Source: Tindallia sp. MSAO_Bac2
GTDB lineage: Bacteria > Bacillota > Clostridia > Peptostreptococcales > Tindalliaceae
DNA: 64,000 nt
Assembly (NCBI GenBank): GCA_003838145.1
Contig: QYZZ01000057.1
Location: 1-64,000, forward strand
Reading direction: 5' to 3'
Positions 61,473 through 64,000 of the stretch are shown piece after piece. A model generated the notes under the pieces. The model searched no databases. It was not told the origin of the DNA and saw only the letters and a program-made list of their open reading frames with translations. The translations under genes and the position numbers were made by a program. How positions within the stretch are numbered: the first letter of the stretch is position 1; each line of letters begins with the position of its first letter.

Positions 61473-62233
61473 TCGTCATTACTCCTTTCAAGTATCCTGC
61501 GTAATGTGCCGACAAAAGCTTCCGGTTGTTCCAGCATAACAAAATGACCCGCTTTGATACTTCGATGAATATTTTTTTCTGGAATATGACCGTATCCATA
61601 TTTTTTTACTATCTTTTCTTTAATGGTTTCAGTTGGCACCAGACTTCGACTTAACACCAGATGAATCGGCACCTGTATGTCTTTAACTTCTTTATGTAAC
61701 TCTGTATGCAATAGGCTTTTCATGTATTTAAGATATGCTTCTCTTTCCGTTTGCTTTGCTGTAGCGACCAACTGATGATACAGGTCCATATCTCCTGTCA
61801 TATGAGCATACTGCCTTTCGATGGCCTTATCAAAGTTTTTTTTCAAGGTATTCATGACCATTCGTTTAAGGAACCAGAACCGAATTTGACGGGTGGGAGT
61901 ATCCATTAGTACAAGCCGTTCCGTTAAATCAGGATGCATCAACTCCATTTTTAACGCAATCATTCCGCCAAGACTATGACCAATAATAGCACTGGGTTTC
62001 CACTTAACCTGCTGAAGCATGTCTATAAGTTCTTCCGCCGTTTTTTCTAATGAAATAGTGTCAGGTACGCTGCTGTTCATCCCGTGACCGTACAAGTCCA
62101 GTGAGACACAATGATAATCTTTTTTTAATAATTCAACCGCATCATCCCAGCAGTGTCGATCCGAACCAAGACCATGTATAAACAAAAGGGTGGGGCCTTC
62201 ACCCTGTCTTATAAATTCCAGTTTTTCTGTCAA
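61469..62233 (-). CDS. Alpha/beta-fold hydrolase
   Basis: This 254-residue enzyme has the oxyanion region 'LLFIHGLGSDRHCWDD', nucleophile Ser in 'IIGHSLGGMIAL', an Asp near 'LVLSRSLVPTETIK', and His in 'IKAGHFVMLEQPEAF'. It is a general esterase/lipase or C-C hydrolase fold, and the substrate is not evident. The TTG start has GGAG 8 nt upstream. It heads the hydrolase-aldo/keto reductase-HIT operon. Confidence 0.85.
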   Translation of the reverse strand: MTEKLEFIRQGEGPTLLFIHGLGSDRHCWDDAVELLKKDYHCVSLDLYGHGMNSSVPDTISLEKTAEELIDMLQQVKWKPSAIIGHSLGGMIALKMELMHPDLTERLVLMDTPTRQIRFWFLKRMVMNTLKKNFDKAIERQYAHMTGDMDLYHQLVATAKQTEREAYLKYMKSLLHTELHKEVKDIQVPIHLVLSRSLVPTETIKEKIVKKYGYGHIPEKNIHRSIKAGHFVMLEQPEAFVGTLRRILERSNDE

Positions 62234-62287
62234 ATCCCATCACTCCATTTCTAAAACAATTACATTTTTTGGAATTCCCTGAATCTT

Positions 62288-62315
62288 ATTCTATCATAGG
62301 TTTAGGCTTTCACAA
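62288..62315 (-). promoter_or_regulatory. Promoter of the hydrolase-AKR-HIT operon
   Basis: -35 TTGTGA (62315-62310), a 16-nt spacer and an extended -10 TGaTAGAAT (core 62293-62288), just after the lpdA terminator. Confidence 0.68.
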
Positions 62316-62356
62316 AAACAAAACTCCCTGTTTATCATTCTTAAACAGAGAGTTTT
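62316..62356 (-). terminator. Terminator of lpdA
   Basis: A 15-bp stem with one mismatch (62320-62334/62342-62356) is followed by GTTTTTGT on the minus strand. Confidence 0.85.
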
Positions 62357-62382
62357 AATGAGGGTAGAGATTTGCAGTACTA

Positions 62383-63768
62383 TTATCTTTCAGGAAACAA
62401 ATGGAATGGCAAGCCCATGGCAGCCATGGCTGCTTCTCCCATTCCTTCATTAAAAGTAGGGTGCCCATGAACCTGATGAGCTACTTCTTCCAGGCAAGCT
62501 TCAAGTCCGATGGCCAGTGCACCCTCAGCAATCAGATCTGTTGCACGGTCGCCCAGAATATGAACGCCTAAAATTTCGTCTGTATCTGCATCTGCAATAA
62601 TTTTTATAAAACCTTCCATCTCATAATCCGCCAGGGCTTTTCCTAATGCTTCATAAGGAAATAATCCCACTTTTACATCATTTTTAACCTGACGGGCTGC
62701 CTGTTCTGTCATCCCCACGCTGGCTGCTTCAGGAAATGTATATAAACCACCGGGGATCGTTCGATAATCCATTTTGTTAGACTGGCCCATGGCATTTTCT
62801 GCTGCCAGTAACCCTTGATGAGCTGCCGTATGCGCCAGCATCATTTTAGCTGTACAATCACCGATAGCATACACGCCGGGAACATTGGTTTCCAGATATT
62901 CATTGATTACCACAGCATTGTTATTCAACTCAATCCCAAGGATCTCCAAGCCGATATTTTCCACATTTGGCTGGCGTCCTGTTGCTACAAGAAGGCTTTG
63001 TACTTCAATGGTTTCCGGCGTATTATCTCCTTTTGCTGTTAGTAATAATCCATTTCCAGCTTTTTCAACCTTTTCCAGTGTTGCATCTGTGTATACATCT
63101 ATCCCTCGCTGTTTCAGGATTTCTGTCATTGCTTCCTGCACCAGCTTATCTTCTCTCGGAAGTATCGTGGGGAGCATTTCCATCATGGTTACCTTACTAC
63201 CCAATGCTTCAAACAAAATGGCAAATTCTACAGCGATAACACCGCCACCCAAAATAGTCAGCGTTTCCGGTATTTCTTTAAAGGAGAGAGCACCAGTGCT
63301 ATCCACTACCTGTGGCAGATTCAACCCGGGAACAGGAGGCATCATTGGCCGTGATCCGGTAGCTATAATCAGCCGGTCATAAGAAATATCCTGATTTCCT
63401 TCTTCTGTGCTAACTACTACTGTTTTATTGTTTTTTAGTGTACCTCTGCCATTTATTATGTTGATCTGATGCGCTGCCAGCAACATGGCTACGTTTGAAG
63501 TAAGCTGATCTACCACATCGTTCTTTCGCTGCATTAATTTTTCAAAATTAAGTTTCATCTGGACGTCTACGCCATAGGCTTCCATTTTCTTCTGTTCGTG
63601 GAGCCATCGAGCCGCCCTCAGGAGGGTTTTTGTAGGAATGCAACCTGTGTTAAGACAAACGCCTCCAATTCTGTTTTCCTCTATAATAGTGACTTCCGCG
63701 CCCAGCTGAGCTCCTCTGATAGCAGCTGCATAGCCACCCGGTCCACCACCTAAAATTACCAGTTTCAT
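62383..63768 (-). CDS. lpdA: Dihydrolipoyl dehydrogenase (E3)
   Basis: This 461-residue flavoprotein reoxidises dihydrolipoamide of a 2-oxoacid dehydrogenase or glycine cleavage complex. The FAD loop is 'LGGGPGGYAAAIRGAQLGAE', the redox disulfide is C38-x4-C43 in 'GVCLNTGCIPTK', the NAD loop is 'ILGGGVIAVEFA', and the catalytic base is in 'QVHGHPTFNEGMG'. The second ATG of ATG-ATG is 6 nt from AGGAGG. It follows an E2 gene by 15 nt. Confidence 0.95.
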   Translation of the reverse strand: MKLVILGGGPGGYAAAIRGAQLGAEVTIIEENRIGGVCLNTGCIPTKTLLRAARWLHEQKKMEAYGVDVQMKLNFEKLMQRKNDVVDQLTSNVAMLLAAHQINIINGRGTLKNNKTVVVSTEEGNQDISYDRLIIATGSRPMMPPVPGLNLPQVVDSTGALSFKEIPETLTILGGGVIAVEFAILFEALGSKVTMMEMLPTILPREDKLVQEAMTEILKQRGIDVYTDATLEKVEKAGNGLLLTAKGDNTPETIEVQSLLVATGRQPNVENIGLEILGIELNNNAVVINEYLETNVPGVYAIGDCTAKMMLAHTAAHQGLLAAENAMGQSNKMDYRTIPGGLYTFPEAASVGMTEQAARQVKNDVKVGLFPYEALGKALADYEMEGFIKIIADADTDEILGVHILGDRATDLIAEGALAIGLEACLEEVAHQVHGHPTFNEGMGEAAMAAMGLPFHLFPER

Positions 63769-63783
63769 CATAGACCTCCTTTG

Positions 63784-64000
63784 CTAAACCAGCGCCATGC
63801 CGGGTTCTTCAATGGACTGATTCAGCGTGGTCATAAATCGTGCAGCAGCCTGACCATCAACAATCCGATGATCAAAGGACAGTGACAGCCACATCATTGG
63901 ACGCCTTTGCAAAACATCTCCAACAAAAACCGGTTTGTCCACCATTCGTCCGACACCCAGAATGGCACATTCAGGAGGATTGATAATTGGGGTAAAAGCA
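63784..64000 (-). CDS. 2-oxoacid dehydrogenase E2 acyltransferase, C-terminal part (cut by the window edge)
   Basis: The gene runs off the right edge; 71 codons before the stop are visible. The catalytic loop 'LSFDHRIVDG' (the His and Asp-Gly of lipoate acyltransferases) and the preceding 'GVGRMVDKPVFVGD' are complete. It belongs to a pyruvate, acetoin or branched-chain complex with lpdA directly behind, in the order E2-E3. The acyl specificity cannot be seen from this fragment. Confidence 0.9.
   Translation of the reverse strand, partial: AFTPIINPPECAILGVGRMVDKPVFVGDVLQRRPMMWLSLSFDHRIVDGQAAARFMTTLNQSIEEPGMALV

Noticed and set aside
62885-63382. Plus-strand open frame of 165 codons
   Set aside because: Antisense to lpdA, no start signal and no family.
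1-64000. Mobile elements, prophage or a defence island
   Set aside because: No transposase, integrase, phage structural gene, restriction or Cas gene was seen; gene order is of housekeeping type throughout.

Overview
The window is an AT-leaning chromosome segment (roughly 40% GC by eye) from a Gram-positive, low-GC anaerobe of the class Clostridia, plausibly an Alkaliphilus- or Tindallia-like member of the Peptostreptococcales/Eubacteriales. The support is three T-box leaders, many TTG/GTG starts with strong GGAGG ribosome sites, consensus sigma-A promoters, a Bacillus-type Pho box, DegS/DegU, rubredoxin, a 4Fe-4S aldo/keto reductase and lipoproteins in place of soluble periplasmic proteins. 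The species is inference. No phage, insertion sequence, integron or CRISPR array was seen, and almost all of the DNA is coding.

Layout, left to right. 1-11.1 kb: an unknown helical protein, tRNA-Leu(GAG), the polA-coaE-lipoprotein operon, tRNA-Leu(CAA), a zinc/metal CDF exporter, a DUF896-degS-degU operon (its 58-residue first gene is easily missed), and an M23 peptidase-bactofilin pair. 11.1-21.4 kb: trpS with a small membrane protein and a DUF881 protein, a glutaredoxin, an ArsR regulator, then the whole phosphate module csoR-like/phoB/phoR, pstS, pstC-A-B-phoU, with a four-repeat Pho box in front of pstS. 21.5-31.2 kb: rubredoxin, lon-engB, a paired short ChrA transporter, a phenylacetate-CoA ligase/ACT operon under a phenylalanine T-box, a NagZ-like lipoprotein and diaminopropionate ammonia-lyase. 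31.4-43.4 kb: the ACT/UPF0210 pair and a translation block: pheS-pheT-zapA-tyrS (Phe T-box), infC-rpmI-rplT (L20-type leader, ATT start) with a SpoU methyltransferase, and thrS (Thr T-box).

43.4-54.5 kb: a tightly overlapping operon (glycine-betaine-type binding lipoprotein, membrane diguanylate cyclase, 2-hydroxyacid dehydrogenase, thioredoxin-like protein, DUF445), a thioesterase, and an ABC-2 exporter with its two-component system (LnrLMN/LnrJK-like) next to a DUF418 protein. 54.5-64 kb: a YbjQ-family pair behind a palindromic operator, a MarR/FMN-binding/flavodoxin operon with a 28-bp perfect palindrome over its promoter, several metabolic singletons (YhdH-like reductase, aminotransferase, CBS protein), an alpha/beta hydrolase-aldo/keto reductase-HIT operon, and the E3 and the truncated E2 of a 2-oxoacid dehydrogenase complex at the right edge.

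Nothing here is an obvious new defence or mobile system. The most informative signals are regulatory. Two T-boxes read the same Phe codon, one of them in front of a supposedly catabolic gene, which suggests phenylacetate salvage into phenylalanine. An orphan binding lipoprotein is translationally coupled to a diguanylate cyclase. Two unassigned palindromic operators lie over the promoters of the redox operon and of the YbjQ operon.
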